Assembly: GCA_964584665.1 (NCBI GenBank) | Contig: CAZPAO010000029.1 | Span: 1 to 26,838 of the forward strand | Direction of reading: 5' to 3' | DNA: 26,838 nucleotides | DNA from: DASUBN01 sp964584665 | GTDB lineage: Bacteria; Pseudomonadota; Gammaproteobacteria; Natronospirales; REEB76 | In this document: one piece after another, positions 1-8,509 of the stretch | How the letters are laid out: each line of letters begins with the position of its first letter | How positions within the stretch are numbered: position 1 is the first letter of the stretch | The notes under the pieces: generated by a model | The model's input: the letters and a program-made list of their open reading frames with translations, nothing else | Told to the model about the DNA's origin: nothing | Database searches by the model: none | Position numbers and translations under genes: made by a program

Positions 1-224
1 AGCTCGCGCCGCCGCGCTACGTGAGCCAGATGATGGGCACCTTCTTCATGGGCCTTTCCTTGGGTAACGTGTTTGCAGGGCTCATGGGCGGCAAGCTGGA
101 CCCGAGCCAGCTGGACCAGATGCCGGACGTGTTCATGCAGATCGTCTATCTCGGCGTGGGCTCGGGTCTCCTGTTCCTGGTGTTCAGCAAGCCCATCCGC
201 AAGCTCATCGGCGGCGCCGAATGA
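1..224 (+). CDS. POT-family proton-dependent peptide transporter (C-terminal fragment)
   Basis: The reading frame is open from the left edge (frame beginning at base 3) to a TGA at 222-224, leaving about 73 residues. It opens with APPRYVSQMMGTFFMGLSLG, which matches the late-helix region of POT/PTR (DtpA-like) transporters, where a conserved AP..-rich loop precedes an MMG.(W/F)F...SLGN segment. A second hydrophobic helix (IVYLGVGSGLLFLVF) and a short basic tail follow, as expected for the last two membrane spans. The family imports di- and tripeptides with protons across the inner membrane. The gene converges on an OPT-family transporter with a terminator between them, so two peptide-type transporters sit side by side. 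Family assignment is by motif only; the N-terminus lies outside the window. Confidence 0.8.
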   Translation, partial: LAPPRYVSQMMGTFFMGLSLGNVFAGLMGGKLDPSQLDQMPDVFMQIVYLGVGSGLLFLVFSKPIRKLIGGAE

Positions 225-254
225 ACCCGGCTCTTATCCGCTGAGCCAAAATGA

Positions 255-278
255 AAAGCCCCCTATGAAGGGGGCTTT
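255..278. terminator. Bidirectional rho-independent terminator
   Basis: A perfect 9-bp stem, AAAGCCCCC (255-263) and GGGGGCTTT (270-278), closes a 6-nt loop. It has A-tracts on one side and T-tracts on the other. It lies between the convergent POT-type gene (ending 224) and OPT gene (ending 301), so it can serve both. Confidence 0.85.
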
Positions 279-300
279 CCGTTTGTGGAGTCGTCCCGGA

Positions 301-2337
301 TCAGGTCTTCGCCAACTTCTCCAGCCAGCGGTAGGTGAGGTATATCGTGCCGATGAAGCCGAGGCCGGCGGCGAGCATCGTGTAGTTCACCGGAATGCCG
401 GCGAGATCGAACGAGGCGCTCGCGGCGGCGTCATGCAGCAGCTCGGCAGGGAAGGGGTTGCCGCTGAACGCCACCCAGGCGGTGAAGCCCACCGCCAGCA
501 CGCTCTCGCCCACGATGAGGCCCGAGGCCAGCAGCGTGCCCAGCTGCTTCATCGCATCCGGCTTGGAGGTGCGGTCGGCGCGCTTGTCGAACCACCAGCC
601 CACCACCGCGCCTACCGTGACCATGAGGGTGGACACGGTCGGCAGGTAGATGCCGAGGCCCACTGCCAGCGGCGGCAGGCGATATTTGGTGGTCTTCGAC
701 AACACATAGTCGATGATGATGATGCCAATACCGATGCCGACACCCCACTCCATCAGGTGCCATTTCTCCGGATCGTTCTGGATCACCGCTTGTCCCAGGG
801 AGGAGATGAGTCCTGCCTGAGGTGCCGGCAAGGCGTGTGCACCGGCGCCCGGCGCACCCACGAAGCCGTAGGCCTTGTTGACCAGATCCAGCACCGGAGC
901 GATGACGAGCGCGCTCGCGATGACGCCGATCACCAGGGCCCACTGCTGCTTGTAGGGCGTCGCGTCCACCAGCTGGCCGGTCTTGAGATCCTGCAGGTTG
1001 TTGTTGGCGATGGCCGCCACGTTGAACACGATCGCGGTCACGAACAGCGAGTAGGCGACGAGCGCCTTGCCCATCTCCGGCGGCAGCGCGGACTTCACCG
1101 TCACCACCAGGAACAATGCCGTGGTGGCCACCACCAGGATGCCTATACCTGAGAGCGGGCTGTTCGACGCGCCGATCAAGCCGGCCATGTAGCCGCAGAC
1201 CGTGGACACCAGGAAGCCCACCACCACCACGATGAAGATGCCGCCGGCGGTGAGCAGCAGCGCGTGGTCGCCCAGGCCCGCGCTGGTAGCGAAGTTCCAC
1301 AGCAACCAGCAGATGGGCAGGATGCACAGCACTGAGATGATCCCGACTTGGTCTACGGGTATGTCGAGCTCGGTCCGGGGGAGCGTGTCGCCCTTGCCGG
1401 CCTTGCGCGCTTTGGAGGAGGCCATGGCGCTGGTGATGCCGCTGACGACAGGTTTCACCAGCTTGATGAGGGTCCAGATGGCGGACACGGCGATGGTGCC
1501 GGCGCCCACGAAGCGCACGTACTTGCTCCAGGTGCCCAGCGCCACATCACCCACGGCAGTGACGTCCGGATGCAGGGCCATGAAGGTGGCGCTGTAATGC
1601 GGCACGCCCCAGACCCAGCCGATGAGCGCGCCCACGAACATGGCGAGACCGACGGTGATGCCGACGAGGTGGCCGATGCCGAACAGCGCCACCGAGAGCT
1701 GGAAGTCGAAGCCGGAGACCGGCGCCTTGTCGTCACTGCCCAGCCGGAAGTTCGCCGCCACATCGCCCAGGAAGAGCCGCGTCTGCACGAACACCAGGAA
1801 CACGGCCGAGACCAGTGAGCCCACCAGCACGGCCTTCAGGCCCTTGCCGCCGGATTCCACCGAATCCTTGTCGGTAATGTCGCCCGAGCCCACCTTGATG
1901 ACTTCGGCGCAGGCGGTGCCTTCGGGATAGGGCAGGTCGGATTCGGTCACGAGCGCGCGGCGCAGCGGGATGGAATACATCACGCCCAGGATGCCGCCGG
2001 TGGCGCAGATGGCCACCGACTGCCAGTAGGGGAAGCCGGTCCACCAGCCGATCATGATGAAACCGGGCAGCACGAAGATGATGGAGGAGAGCGTCCCCGC
2101 CGTGGAGGCGATGGTCTGGACGATGTTGTTCTCCTGGGCGGTGGAGTTGCCCAGCCAGCGCAGGAGCGCCATGGAGATCACCACCGCCGGTATGGAGGTG
2201 GAGAAAGTGAGACCTGCCTTCAGGCCGAAGTAGACGTTGGCCGCGGTGAACACCAGCGTCAGGATGATGCCGATGACGATGCCGCGGGCGGTGATTTCCT
2301 TGAGCGGCGCTGCGCCGCCGGAGCGGGTCTTCTTCAT
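301..2337 (-). CDS. OPT family oligopeptide transporter
   Basis: A polytopic inner-membrane protein of about 678 residues with some 14-16 hydrophobic segments. The N-terminus (EITARGIVIGIILTLVFTAANVYFGLKAGLTF) is typical of bacterial OPT transporters, and the length fits the family, which imports oligopeptides or metal-chelate peptides. I chose the ATG at 2337 (MKKTRS) over the in-frame ATG at 2349: a GGGG run lies about 7 nt before 2337, while the upstream ATG has little ribosome-binding signal. It is transcribed divergently from the EamA gene at 2427, leaving about 89 bp for both promoters. A bidirectional terminator follows the gene. No truncation or frameshift is visible. Substrate cannot be told from sequence. 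Confidence 0.9.
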   Translation of the reverse strand: MKKTRSGGAAPLKEITARGIVIGIILTLVFTAANVYFGLKAGLTFSTSIPAVVISMALLRWLGNSTAQENNIVQTIASTAGTLSSIIFVLPGFIMIGWWTGFPYWQSVAICATGGILGVMYSIPLRRALVTESDLPYPEGTACAEVIKVGSGDITDKDSVESGGKGLKAVLVGSLVSAVFLVFVQTRLFLGDVAANFRLGSDDKAPVSGFDFQLSVALFGIGHLVGITVGLAMFVGALIGWVWGVPHYSATFMALHPDVTAVGDVALGTWSKYVRFVGAGTIAVSAIWTLIKLVKPVVSGITSAMASSKARKAGKGDTLPRTELDIPVDQVGIISVLCILPICWLLWNFATSAGLGDHALLLTAGGIFIVVVVGFLVSTVCGYMAGLIGASNSPLSGIGILVVATTALFLVVTVKSALPPEMGKALVAYSLFVTAIVFNVAAIANNNLQDLKTGQLVDATPYKQQWALVIGVIASALVIAPVLDLVNKAYGFVGAPGAGAHALPAPQAGLISSLGQAVIQNDPEKWHLMEWGVGIGIGIIIIDYVLSKTTKYRLPPLAVGLGIYLPTVSTLMVTVGAVVGWWFDKRADRTSKPDAMKQLGTLLASGLIVGESVLAVGFTAWVAFSGNPFPAELLHDAAASASFDLAGIPVNYTMLAAGLGFIGTIYLTYRWLEKLAKT

Positions 2338-2426
2338 GTGATACCCCATTTTCCCGCGGCCGATGCCGGGGTTGGCGTAACATACCCCATCCCGTCCCCG
2401 GGTGTCTCGCCCCTAAAAAGACCGCC

Positions 2427-3359
2427 ATGACCCGCGCCGCAGCCTCGCGCCTGCAACTCATCGCCGCCTTCGTGGTGGTCTACATAGTCTGGGGTTCCAC
2501 GTATCTTGCGATCCGTATCGGCGTGGCCGACCTGCCGCCCGCCTTCCTGGCCGGGGGCCGCAACACCCTGGCGGGCGTGGTGCTGATGCTCGTGGCCTGG
2601 CACCGCACCGGCATGGCGCCTTGGCGCTCGCCCGATTGGAAGATAGCGGTGCCGGTTGGGCTCACCATGATCGCGCTGGCCAACGGCTTCACCACCTGGG
2701 GTGAGACCTGGGTGCCCTCGAACCAGGCGGCGCTGATATCCGTGTGCTCGGCCCTCTTCACCGCCTGGTTCGGCACCTTCGGCGTACGCGGGCATGCCCT
2801 GAGTCTGCGCGCGAAGCTTGGCCTAGCCATCGGTTTCCTGGGAGCAGTGCTGCTCTTCGTGCCGGGGCACGGCTTCAGCTTCGAGCACTTGGGCGCCCAG
2901 TGCATGATCCTGTTCGCCACCCTCTGCTGGGCGGGTGGGGCCATGTGGGGGCGCCACAAGGACCCCAAGACCCCGGCGCTGATGCTCGCCTCCATGCAGA
3001 TGCTGACCGGCGGCGTGGCACTGCTGGTCGTGGGACTCGCCAGTGGAGAAGCGGAACATCTGCGATTGACGGTGAAGGGCGTGGGGTCGGTGGTCTACCT
3101 GGCGATCTTCGGGTCGTGCATGGCGTACACGACCTATATATGGCTCATCCGCGAGGTCACGCCGGATAAGTTGAGCACGATTGCGTATGTGAACCCGCTG
3201 GTGGCGGTGATATTGGGCTGGTTGATACTGGGTGAGACTTTGAATCAGTGGCAGGTGGCGGGGATGTTCGTGCTGCTAGGCGGCGTGGTGTTGATCAACA
3301 CACCATCGCGCAGCTTGGCCAAAAGCATGTTCAAGAAGAAGAGTTCGGCCGGGGCCTGA
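2427..3359 (+). CDS. EamA/DMT-family drug/metabolite exporter (YedA-like)
   Basis: 310 residues with about ten hydrophobic helices arranged as two EamA repeats. The first repeat starts VVVYIVWGSTYLAIRIGV and the second ends with YVNPLVAVILGWLILGETLN, both diagnostic of the 10-TMS drug/metabolite transporter superfamily. The N-terminus most resembles YedA. Such proteins usually export small metabolites or amino acids across the inner membrane; the substrate is unknown here. The ATG at 2427 precedes the first helix directly. The C-terminus is a short Lys-rich tail. It stands alone on the plus strand and is followed by a 516-bp gene-free palindromic region. Confidence 0.88.
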   Translation: MTRAAASRLQLIAAFVVVYIVWGSTYLAIRIGVADLPPAFLAGGRNTLAGVVLMLVAWHRTGMAPWRSPDWKIAVPVGLTMIALANGFTTWGETWVPSNQAALISVCSALFTAWFGTFGVRGHALSLRAKLGLAIGFLGAVLLFVPGHGFSFEHLGAQCMILFATLCWAGGAMWGRHKDPKTPALMLASMQMLTGGVALLVVGLASGEAEHLRLTVKGVGSVVYLAIFGSCMAYTTYIWLIREVTPDKLSTIAYVNPLVAVILGWLILGETLNQWQVAGMFVLLGGVVLINTPSRSLAKSMFKKKSSAGA

Positions 3360-3390
3360 TCAAGAGGGCGCGTTCCGCCGCGCTCACGGG

Positions 3391-3826
3391 CCCCTTTTCT
3401 TTGCTCGCCCAAAGAAAAGGGGCGAAAAGAAAGGGCGCCCCCAGGATGCCGCCGCTTCGCGGTCCCCTGCGCTCCTCGCGAACGGCGGGGCCGCGCTCAC
3501 GGGCCATCCATGGCCCTTCGCGCGGACTCGTCATCCTGACTTCGTCCCTGCGGGCCAACCTTGTTCGCTGCGGTGCTCGGCGGCACCCAAGGGGGTGAGA
3601 AGAACTCGCATCTCTTCCTCTCCCCCCGTAGCGCGTGCCGAGCACTGGACTGAGCAAGGAAAGCCCCGTCTGGGGGCGAAGCCATGGATGGCGAGCTTCC
3701 GCATGCGGCATAGGGATATGCCGTGTGCGGAACTCCGCAGCGAAGGAAGGGCGCAGGGGAGCCGCGTTTCACGGCCCGCGCTTCGGGAGGGCGGTTTTGG
3801 CGACTTTTGCCAAGACAAAAGTCGCC
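3391..3826. repeat. Large imperfect palindromic intergenic element
   Basis: This gene-free stretch is bounded by two strong hairpins. The left has a 13-bp stem (3391-3403 with 3410-3422, loop CTCGCC). The right has an 11-bp stem (3799-3809 with 3816-3826, loop CCAAGA). Nested between them are inverted pairs sharing roughly one centre near 3600-3610: GCCATCCATGGC (3503-3514) with GCCATGGATGGC (3681-3692), and GTGCTCGGC (3573-3581) with GCCGAGCAC (3637-3645). A 15-nt direct repeat (CCGCGCTCACGGGCC) occurs at 3378 and 3491. No convincing coding frame is present; every frame reads as Arg/Pro/Ser-rich text. It resembles dispersed intergenic repeats I associate with Xanthomonadales genomes, but copy number cannot be judged from one window. 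Confidence 0.65.
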
Positions 3827-3875
3827 CGCGCCGTGGGACGGCGCGGAACAAGACAGGGAAGTCGTGGAAGATTTG

Positions 3876-5465
3876 TCAGTCTGTATCGAACTGCTGCCAC
3901 CATTCTAATGGCGGCGGTTCGGGCGTAGCGGGCACGGGCATGCCGACGGCTGCTGGCTTCACGCGGAACACGACCATAGGCTCTTCGGCGCGGACTTTCA
4001 TCACTTGCTCGAAATACTTCGGGTCCGGTGCGGGCACGAACTTGGTCGGGTCCTGCTCGCTGTCGAGCGGGATGTATTTCTCGTTCACGAGGATGTAGTC
4101 GCCGGGCTTGATTTCGCCGCTCTGGATCTTGGCGTACAGCTCACGGCTGGAGCGCACATAGGGCATGGGCCCGCCCAGTTCGTATAAGGTGAGCGCGCGC
4201 GGCCACTGGAAGCTCACGATCTGACCCGGCGCCACCCGCTGCTCATGCTTGATGCGCTGGAACTCGGTCTGGTGGGTGATGCGGTCGTCGTTGTGGATCG
4301 GCACCCACACCGCCACCCCCAGGGTGAAGATGCACAGCACGAACACGGCGATGCCGCCCAGGATGTTGCGGACCAGCCCGTGCAGCTTGTCGGTCTTGAA
4401 CACGGGCTCGATGGCGGCGAGGCCGAGCAAGGCCAGCGCCGGCGCGGCCGGCAGGATGTACTTGCTCTGCTTGGAGGCGGAGAGGGTGAAGAACAGCACC
4501 GTCCACAGGCTCCAGATGATGAGCAGGCGCCAGCGGAACTCGCGGCGTGCGTAGCGGAAGCCGTAGTAGAGGCCGAAGGGGATGAGCACGCACAGCGGCA
4601 GGAGGTCGCCCCAGATGGTATGGGCGTAGAGGTACCAGGGCTGCTGGTGGTCGAAGCCCACGAAGAAGCGCGTGAAGTTCTGGTAGATCAGCACCGCTCG
4701 CACGAAGTCCCAGTTGAGCGTGAACCCCGCGACGATGTACCAGGGCACGATGCCGAGCATGGTGAGCAGGAGGCCGCGCAGGGGCGCCATGCGCCACATC
4801 TCCCTGAGGCTCCAGCCCAGCCGGTAAGCGAGGCCGCGGGGCTCGCCCGTATCCGGCTGCAGGCTCATGAAACCGGTGGCCAGGATCTCGAGGCCCATGG
4901 CCGGCAGCGTCACGGCGATGCCCACCGGGCCCTTGGCGGCGGTGGCGAGCGCCACGCCCAGCCACAGCTCCCAGGGGAACTTGCGCAGCGGCGGGTCGGT
5001 GCGGATGCGGATGTAGCCGGTGAAGGCGATGAGCGTGCCCAGGATCAGCAGCGAATCCGACTGGGCGGTGAAGAAGTTGTAGATGACCGCCGGCATGGCG
5101 GCGCCGGTGAGCGGCAGGAGCCACTTCGGCCAGGTGGGGAAGAGTTCCTTCTGCAGCCGCGCCAGCCACCAGACCCAGAGCAGCAAGGCCGCATAGGCCG
5201 GCAGGCGCACCGCCGCGTCCACCGGCATGCCGAACAGCACGCCGACGATGCTCAGCCAGAAGTAGAGGGGCGGATACTCGATGTAGGGGATGCCGTTCTT
5301 GATCGGCACCAGGTACTCGTGCCGCGTCAGCATCTCGCGCACGGCCTCGGTGAAGCGCGGCTCCATGGAGGGCACGGGGCCGTGGTTGAACATCGAGAGG
5401 ATGCAGAGGATCCCCAGCACGATGAGCAAGCAGTGGAGCGCGGTGATCTTCTTGATTAGGGCCAT
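3876..5465 (-). CDS. GT-C (ArnT/PMT-like, GT39/GT83-type) membrane glycosyltransferase
   Basis: About 529 residues with multiple membrane helices in the first 400, then a soluble periplasmic C-terminal domain. After the first helix it reads NHGPVPSMEPRFTEAVREML, where the acidic residue of the first periplasmic loop matches the metal-binding acidic position of PMT_2/ArnT transferases. IPYIEYPPLYFWL follows, equivalent to the conserved KPPLxYW stretch. These enzymes transfer sugars from polyprenyl-phosphate donors to lipid A, proteins or other envelope acceptors. No arn or O-antigen genes are nearby, so donor and acceptor are unknown. I prefer the ATG at 5465 (MALIKK, GGGA upstream) over the GTG at 5504, which adds a Pro/Gly-rich extension close to the divergent rlmJ. 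Confidence 0.82.
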   Translation of the reverse strand: MALIKKITALHCLLIVLGILCILSMFNHGPVPSMEPRFTEAVREMLTRHEYLVPIKNGIPYIEYPPLYFWLSIVGVLFGMPVDAAVRLPAYAALLLWVWWLARLQKELFPTWPKWLLPLTGAAMPAVIYNFFTAQSDSLLILGTLIAFTGYIRIRTDPPLRKFPWELWLGVALATAAKGPVGIAVTLPAMGLEILATGFMSLQPDTGEPRGLAYRLGWSLREMWRMAPLRGLLLTMLGIVPWYIVAGFTLNWDFVRAVLIYQNFTRFFVGFDHQQPWYLYAHTIWGDLLPLCVLIPFGLYYGFRYARREFRWRLLIIWSLWTVLFFTLSASKQSKYILPAAPALALLGLAAIEPVFKTDKLHGLVRNILGGIAVFVLCIFTLGVAVWVPIHNDDRITHQTEFQRIKHEQRVAPGQIVSFQWPRALTLYELGGPMPYVRSSRELYAKIQSGEIKPGDYILVNEKYIPLDSEQDPTKFVPAPDPKYFEQVMKVRAEEPMVVFRVKPAAVGMPVPATPEPPPLEWWQQFDTD

Positions 5466-5523
5466 TCGGTCGCGTCCCGCCGGGATGGCCCCATGATAAC
5501 CCACGCTATGTCATCATCGCGCC

Positions 5524-6369
5524 ATGAACTACCGCCACGGCTTCCATGCGGGCAACTTCGCCGACGTGGTGAAGCACTCGCTGCTGGTGCTGCTCCTGGA
5601 GGCCTTAAGTAAAAAGCCGGCGCCCTGGGCTTACCTGGATACCCATGCCGGGGCCGGTGCCTATGACCTCAATTCGGATGCGGCCCGCCGCACCGGCGAG
5701 GCCCTGGGGGGCATCGGCCGGATCTGGCCAGACCAGGGCAAGCTGCCGGAAGGCGCCGAGCGGCTCTGCCGCATCGTGGCGGACCTGAACCCGGGACTCG
5801 CCGCCGGCGTGAGTCCGCGGGTGTATCCCGGTTCGCCCAAGGTCGCCCAGAGCCTCGCCCGTCCCGGTGACCGGCTGCTGCTCGCCGAACTGCATCCTGA
5901 AGAAGCCTATCTGCTGCGCGGCGAAGTCCAGGGCGACAAGGCCGTGGCGGTGCATGAGCGGGATGGCTACGAGATGCTGAAGGCCTTCACGCCGCCCACG
6001 GAGCGCCGCGGCCTCGTGCTCATGGATCCGCCTTACGAGAGAGCCGATGAGTTCGAGCTGGCGGCAGCGGCCCTGAAGACTGCCTATGGGCGCTGGGCCA
6101 CTGGCGTCTTCGCGCTCTGGTATCCCATCAAGGACGACAGCGCCCGCCGCCGCTTCCTGCGCAAGGTGGAGGTGTCGGGCATGCGCAAGGTGCTGCTCAC
6201 GGAGCTGCATCTTGCCCCCCAGGTGGACGCGCTCGCGGGCACCGGCCTCCTGGTGGTGAACCCGCCCTGGCAGTTCGACGTGGCGACCCGGGCCGAGCTT
6301 GCGGCACTCACGCCCCTGCTCGCCTCCGAGCGAGGGCATTACGAAGTCCGTTGGTTGGTACCAGAGTGA
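5524..6369 (+). CDS. rlmJ: 23S rRNA (adenine(2030)-N6)-methyltransferase RlmJ
   Basis: 281 residues starting MNYRHGFHAGNFADVVKHSL, the hallmark N-terminus of RlmJ (YhiR). The SAM-binding motif is seen as DTHAGAGAY (about residues 40-47). The catalytic N6-adenine methyltransferase motif is DPPY (about 168-171), inside a LVLMDPPYE strand. The length is that of the E. coli enzyme. RlmJ methylates A2030 of 23S rRNA during ribosome assembly in the cytoplasm. The gene is divergent from the glycosyltransferase, with 58 bp between starts, and is followed almost at once by the promoter of a TetR gene. No anomalies. Confidence 0.97.
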   Translation: MNYRHGFHAGNFADVVKHSLLVLLLEALSKKPAPWAYLDTHAGAGAYDLNSDAARRTGEALGGIGRIWPDQGKLPEGAERLCRIVADLNPGLAAGVSPRVYPGSPKVAQSLARPGDRLLLAELHPEEAYLLRGEVQGDKAVAVHERDGYEMLKAFTPPTERRGLVLMDPPYERADEFELAAAALKTAYGRWATGVFALWYPIKDDSARRRFLRKVEVSGMRKVLLTELHLAPQVDALAGTGLLVVNPPWQFDVATRAELAALTPLLASERGHYEVRWLVPE

Positions 6370-6370
6370 C

Positions 6371-6413
6371 TTGACAACTGACCGGCGGTCATAATCTAAT
6401 GACCCAAGGTCAT
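6371..6413 (+). promoter_or_regulatory. Sigma-70 promoter with two tandem TGACC-N3-GGTCA operators
   Basis: A consensus -35 TTGACA (6371-6376) is followed 18 nt later by -10 TCTAAT (6395-6400). Two palindromes overlay it: TGACC-GGC-GGTCA (6379-6391) inside the spacer, and ATGACC-CAA-GGTCAT (6399-6413) across the -10 and start region. Their centres are 21 bp apart, about two helical turns, so two dimers could bind the same DNA face. The TetR gene 15 bp downstream is the obvious candidate repressor (inference). Confidence 0.75.
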
Positions 6414-6427
6414 TTTGAGAGTTGTCC

Positions 6428-7087
6428 ATGACCAAGCGCCGCGCCATCACCGACGTGCAGAAGCAGGCCCGCCGCGCCGACATCCTGAAGGTGGCGCGGC
6501 ACCGCTTCACCACCACACCTTACGATTCCTTGAGCATGGCCGATACCGCCGACGACGCGGGCGTCGCCAAGGGCACCCTCTACCTCTATTTCAAGAGCAA
6601 AGAGGAGATGTTCCTCTCCATCTACACCGACCAGCTGAACGAGTGGTTCGATGAGTTGGACGCGGGACTGCAGCAGCCGGGCGACACCAGCGTGGCCGGG
6701 TTCCTGAAGCTCATCGGCGACTCCCTGGTGAACCGGCCTGAACTCCTGCGGCTCATCGCCATCCTGCACACGGTGCTGGAGCGCAACGTGGACGCAGAGA
6801 AGGCGCGCGCTTTCCGCACCTGGCTCGAAGGGCGCCGCCGCGTAACCGGCGCCTTGCTGGAGAAGCGGGCGCTGTTCCTGAAGCCCGGCCAGGGTGCCGC
6901 ACTCCTGCAGCAGCTGGACGTGCTGGTGATCGGTTTCCAGCACCTCGCCGAACCCCAGGGCGGCATGCGTGAGGCGCTGCAGGCGCCGGACATGGCGGCC
7001 TATCGCGTGGATCTGCACGAATCGCTGCTGCGTACCCTCAATACACTTTTGACCGGACTCGCTTACGAGTCCAAGTATCAGAAGTGA
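6428..7087 (+). CDS. TetR/AcrR family transcriptional regulator
   Basis: 219 residues. The N-terminal TetR helix-turn-helix reads RRADILKVARHRFTTTPYDS, then LSMADTADDAGVAKGTLYLY, then FKSKEEMFLSIY, the classic TetR_N signature. The remaining helical region would bind an unidentified ligand. The ATG at 6428 is chosen over the TTG at 6422 because GAGAG lies just upstream. The gene is transcribed from a strong promoter carrying two near-identical palindromes, which suggests autoregulation. Its TGA stop overlaps the ATG of the next gene by one base, so the regulator and the HutD/Ves protein are translationally coupled and form one transcript. The ligand and other targets are unknown. Confidence 0.92.
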   Translation: MTKRRAITDVQKQARRADILKVARHRFTTTPYDSLSMADTADDAGVAKGTLYLYFKSKEEMFLSIYTDQLNEWFDELDAGLQQPGDTSVAGFLKLIGDSLVNRPELLRLIAILHTVLERNVDAEKARAFRTWLEGRRRVTGALLEKRALFLKPGQGAALLQQLDVLVIGFQHLAEPQGGMREALQAPDMAAYRVDLHESLLRTLNTLLTGLAYESKYQK

Positions 7088-7719
7088 TGTCGGGCCCCCG
7101 TCTCATAGCGCAATTGATGGGTCCCACCGACTACCGGGTGATGCCCTGGAAGAACGGGCGCGGTTCCACCACCGAACTCGCGATCCATCCGCAGGATTCC
7201 GGCCTGAAAGGCCAGCCTTTCGACTGGCGCCTTAGCATGGCGGACGTGACAGAAGACGGGGATTTCTCGTCCTTCCCCGGCTATGACCGCACCCTCATCG
7301 TCGCGGAAGGCGAGGGCATGGAACTCGAGTTCGACGGCGCCTCCGCGCCGATGCGGCTCACGGGCCCCGGCCAGGGCGCCATGTTCTCCGGCGACTGGCT
7401 CACCCGCGGCAGGCTGCTGGACGGGCCCGTACGGGACTTCAACGTCATGAGCGCCCGCGGCCGCGTGCACCACGAGTGCGAGGTGGTGGCGGGAGCCCCG
7501 GTGGAGTTCGTGTGGGAGCCCGGTGTCGAGACGCTCTTCTGCCACTGCATCTCCGGCACCCTGGTGCTGAAGATGCGCGGCAGCGCCGAGTGGAACCTGG
7601 AGCCCCAGCAGAGCCTGTGGCTGCCGGTGACGGCGGACTACGCTGGCTTCGGCCAGCTCATGGTCATGCCCCATTCCCGGGAGACCCTCGCCGTGGTGGT
7701 GCGGCTGCGGCAGTTATAG
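7087..7719 (+). CDS. HutD/Ves family protein (DUF886, cupin-like)
   Basis: 210 residues. The start YRVMPWKNGRGSTTELAIHP and the following DWRLSMADVTEDGDFSSFPG are the signature of the HutD/Ves family: W-x-N-G-x-G-x-T near the N-terminus, then W-R-x-S-x-A-x-V. HutD is a bicupin-fold protein associated with histidine utilisation, and Ves is described as stress-related; no enzymatic activity is firmly established. No hut genes are visible here. The ATG at 7087 overlaps the TGA of the TetR gene. Co-transcription implies control by that TetR protein, which is unusual context for a HutD homologue. Confidence 0.88.
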   Translation: MSGPRLIAQLMGPTDYRVMPWKNGRGSTTELAIHPQDSGLKGQPFDWRLSMADVTEDGDFSSFPGYDRTLIVAEGEGMELEFDGASAPMRLTGPGQGAMFSGDWLTRGRLLDGPVRDFNVMSARGRVHHECEVVAGAPVEFVWEPGVETLFCHCISGTLVLKMRGSAEWNLEPQQSLWLPVTADYAGFGQLMVMPHSRETLAVVVRLRQL

Positions 7720-7742
7720 GTCATAGCGCAAGGAGGGAGACC

Positions 7743-8459
7743 ATGGGCGGCGTATTGAGAGCGATGGCGTGGATCGTGGTGCTCGCCGCACTTGCGCTGG
7801 GGCTGGCGCTGTTCTCGGCCCGCCCAGGCGTGGCCGCCACTTGTCCTCGGTGTTTCGGCCTGAGCCAAGTGCAGGACGGCCTCTACGTCGAATCGTCCAT
7901 GGCGCCCGCGGCCCGCGACCATGCCGCCGAGACCGTGATGGAAGCCCAGCAGGGCATCGCCGGTTTCTACGGTGAAGAGCGTTTCAAGCCCCGTGTCCTG
8001 GTCTGCGCCAGCGATGCCTGCTATCACCGCGTCGGCGGCGCGCCTGGCTCGGGCACCGGCAGCATGGGGACCTACGCACTGGTAGTGGCGCCGGAGGCCG
8101 TGAACAAAGTGGCCATCACCGAGGCCCTCGCCCACGTGGAGATGCGCGGCCGGGTCGGCGCCTGGAAGATGGAGATGGGCGCGGTGCCAGAGTGGTTCGA
8201 GCAGGGGCTCGCAGTAGTGGTGGCGGACGACCGGCTCTATCTCGGACCGAGCCGCCATTGCCTGGCGGGTTCGTTCCCAGACATGCCGGCCACACCCAGC
8301 GAGTGGCAGGAGGAACTGGAGCAGGAAGGGGATGTGCTCTACGCCCAGTCCGCCTGCCAGACCGTGATGTGGATGGATTCTCATGGCGGCGCACAGGCGG
8401 TGACAGACCTTCTTGCCAAGGTCGGGGCCGGTCAGGAATTCGGCACTCTCTTCAAATAA
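7743..8459 (+). CDS. Exported/membrane-anchored protein resembling a degenerate gluzincin peptidase
   Basis: 238 residues. The ATG at 7743 follows a strong ribosome-binding site (AGGAGGG, 7731-7737); the frame is open further upstream but that part overlaps the HutD gene. Residues 9-26 form a hydrophobic signal or anchor helix, and a CPRC pair follows at 34-37. A central segment (VAITEALAHVEMRGR, then VPEWFEQGLAVVVADD) has the layout of gluzincin peptidases, where HExxH is followed by a (P)xWFxEGxA motif. Here HExxH reads EALAH (127-131) and the third-ligand Glu is Gln154, so catalysis looks lost. Several Cys residues (88, 93 and beyond) suggest disulfides outside the cytoplasm. Function unknown. 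Confidence 0.72.
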   Translation: MGGVLRAMAWIVVLAALALGLALFSARPGVAATCPRCFGLSQVQDGLYVESSMAPAARDHAAETVMEAQQGIAGFYGEERFKPRVLVCASDACYHRVGGAPGSGTGSMGTYALVVAPEAVNKVAITEALAHVEMRGRVGAWKMEMGAVPEWFEQGLAVVVADDRLYLGPSRHCLAGSFPDMPATPSEWQEELEQEGDVLYAQSACQTVMWMDSHGGAQAVTDLLAKVGAGQEFGTLFK

Positions 8460-8509
8460 CCTCCTATCCGCTGTCTTGCGTCAGATACCGCAGCTCATTA
8501 TGGGACCTC

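Noticed and set aside
3331..4098. Several overlapping small open frames in the palindromic intergenic region
   Set aside because: All are Arg/Pro/Ser-rich, conflict with each other and lack ribosome-binding sites; the DNA pattern is explained by inverted repeats.
4245..5459. Long plus-strand open frame of 404 codons
   Set aside because: It lies wholly antisense to the glycosyltransferase and its translation is Glu/Gln/Arg/His-rich low-complexity text, typical of high-GC shadow frames.
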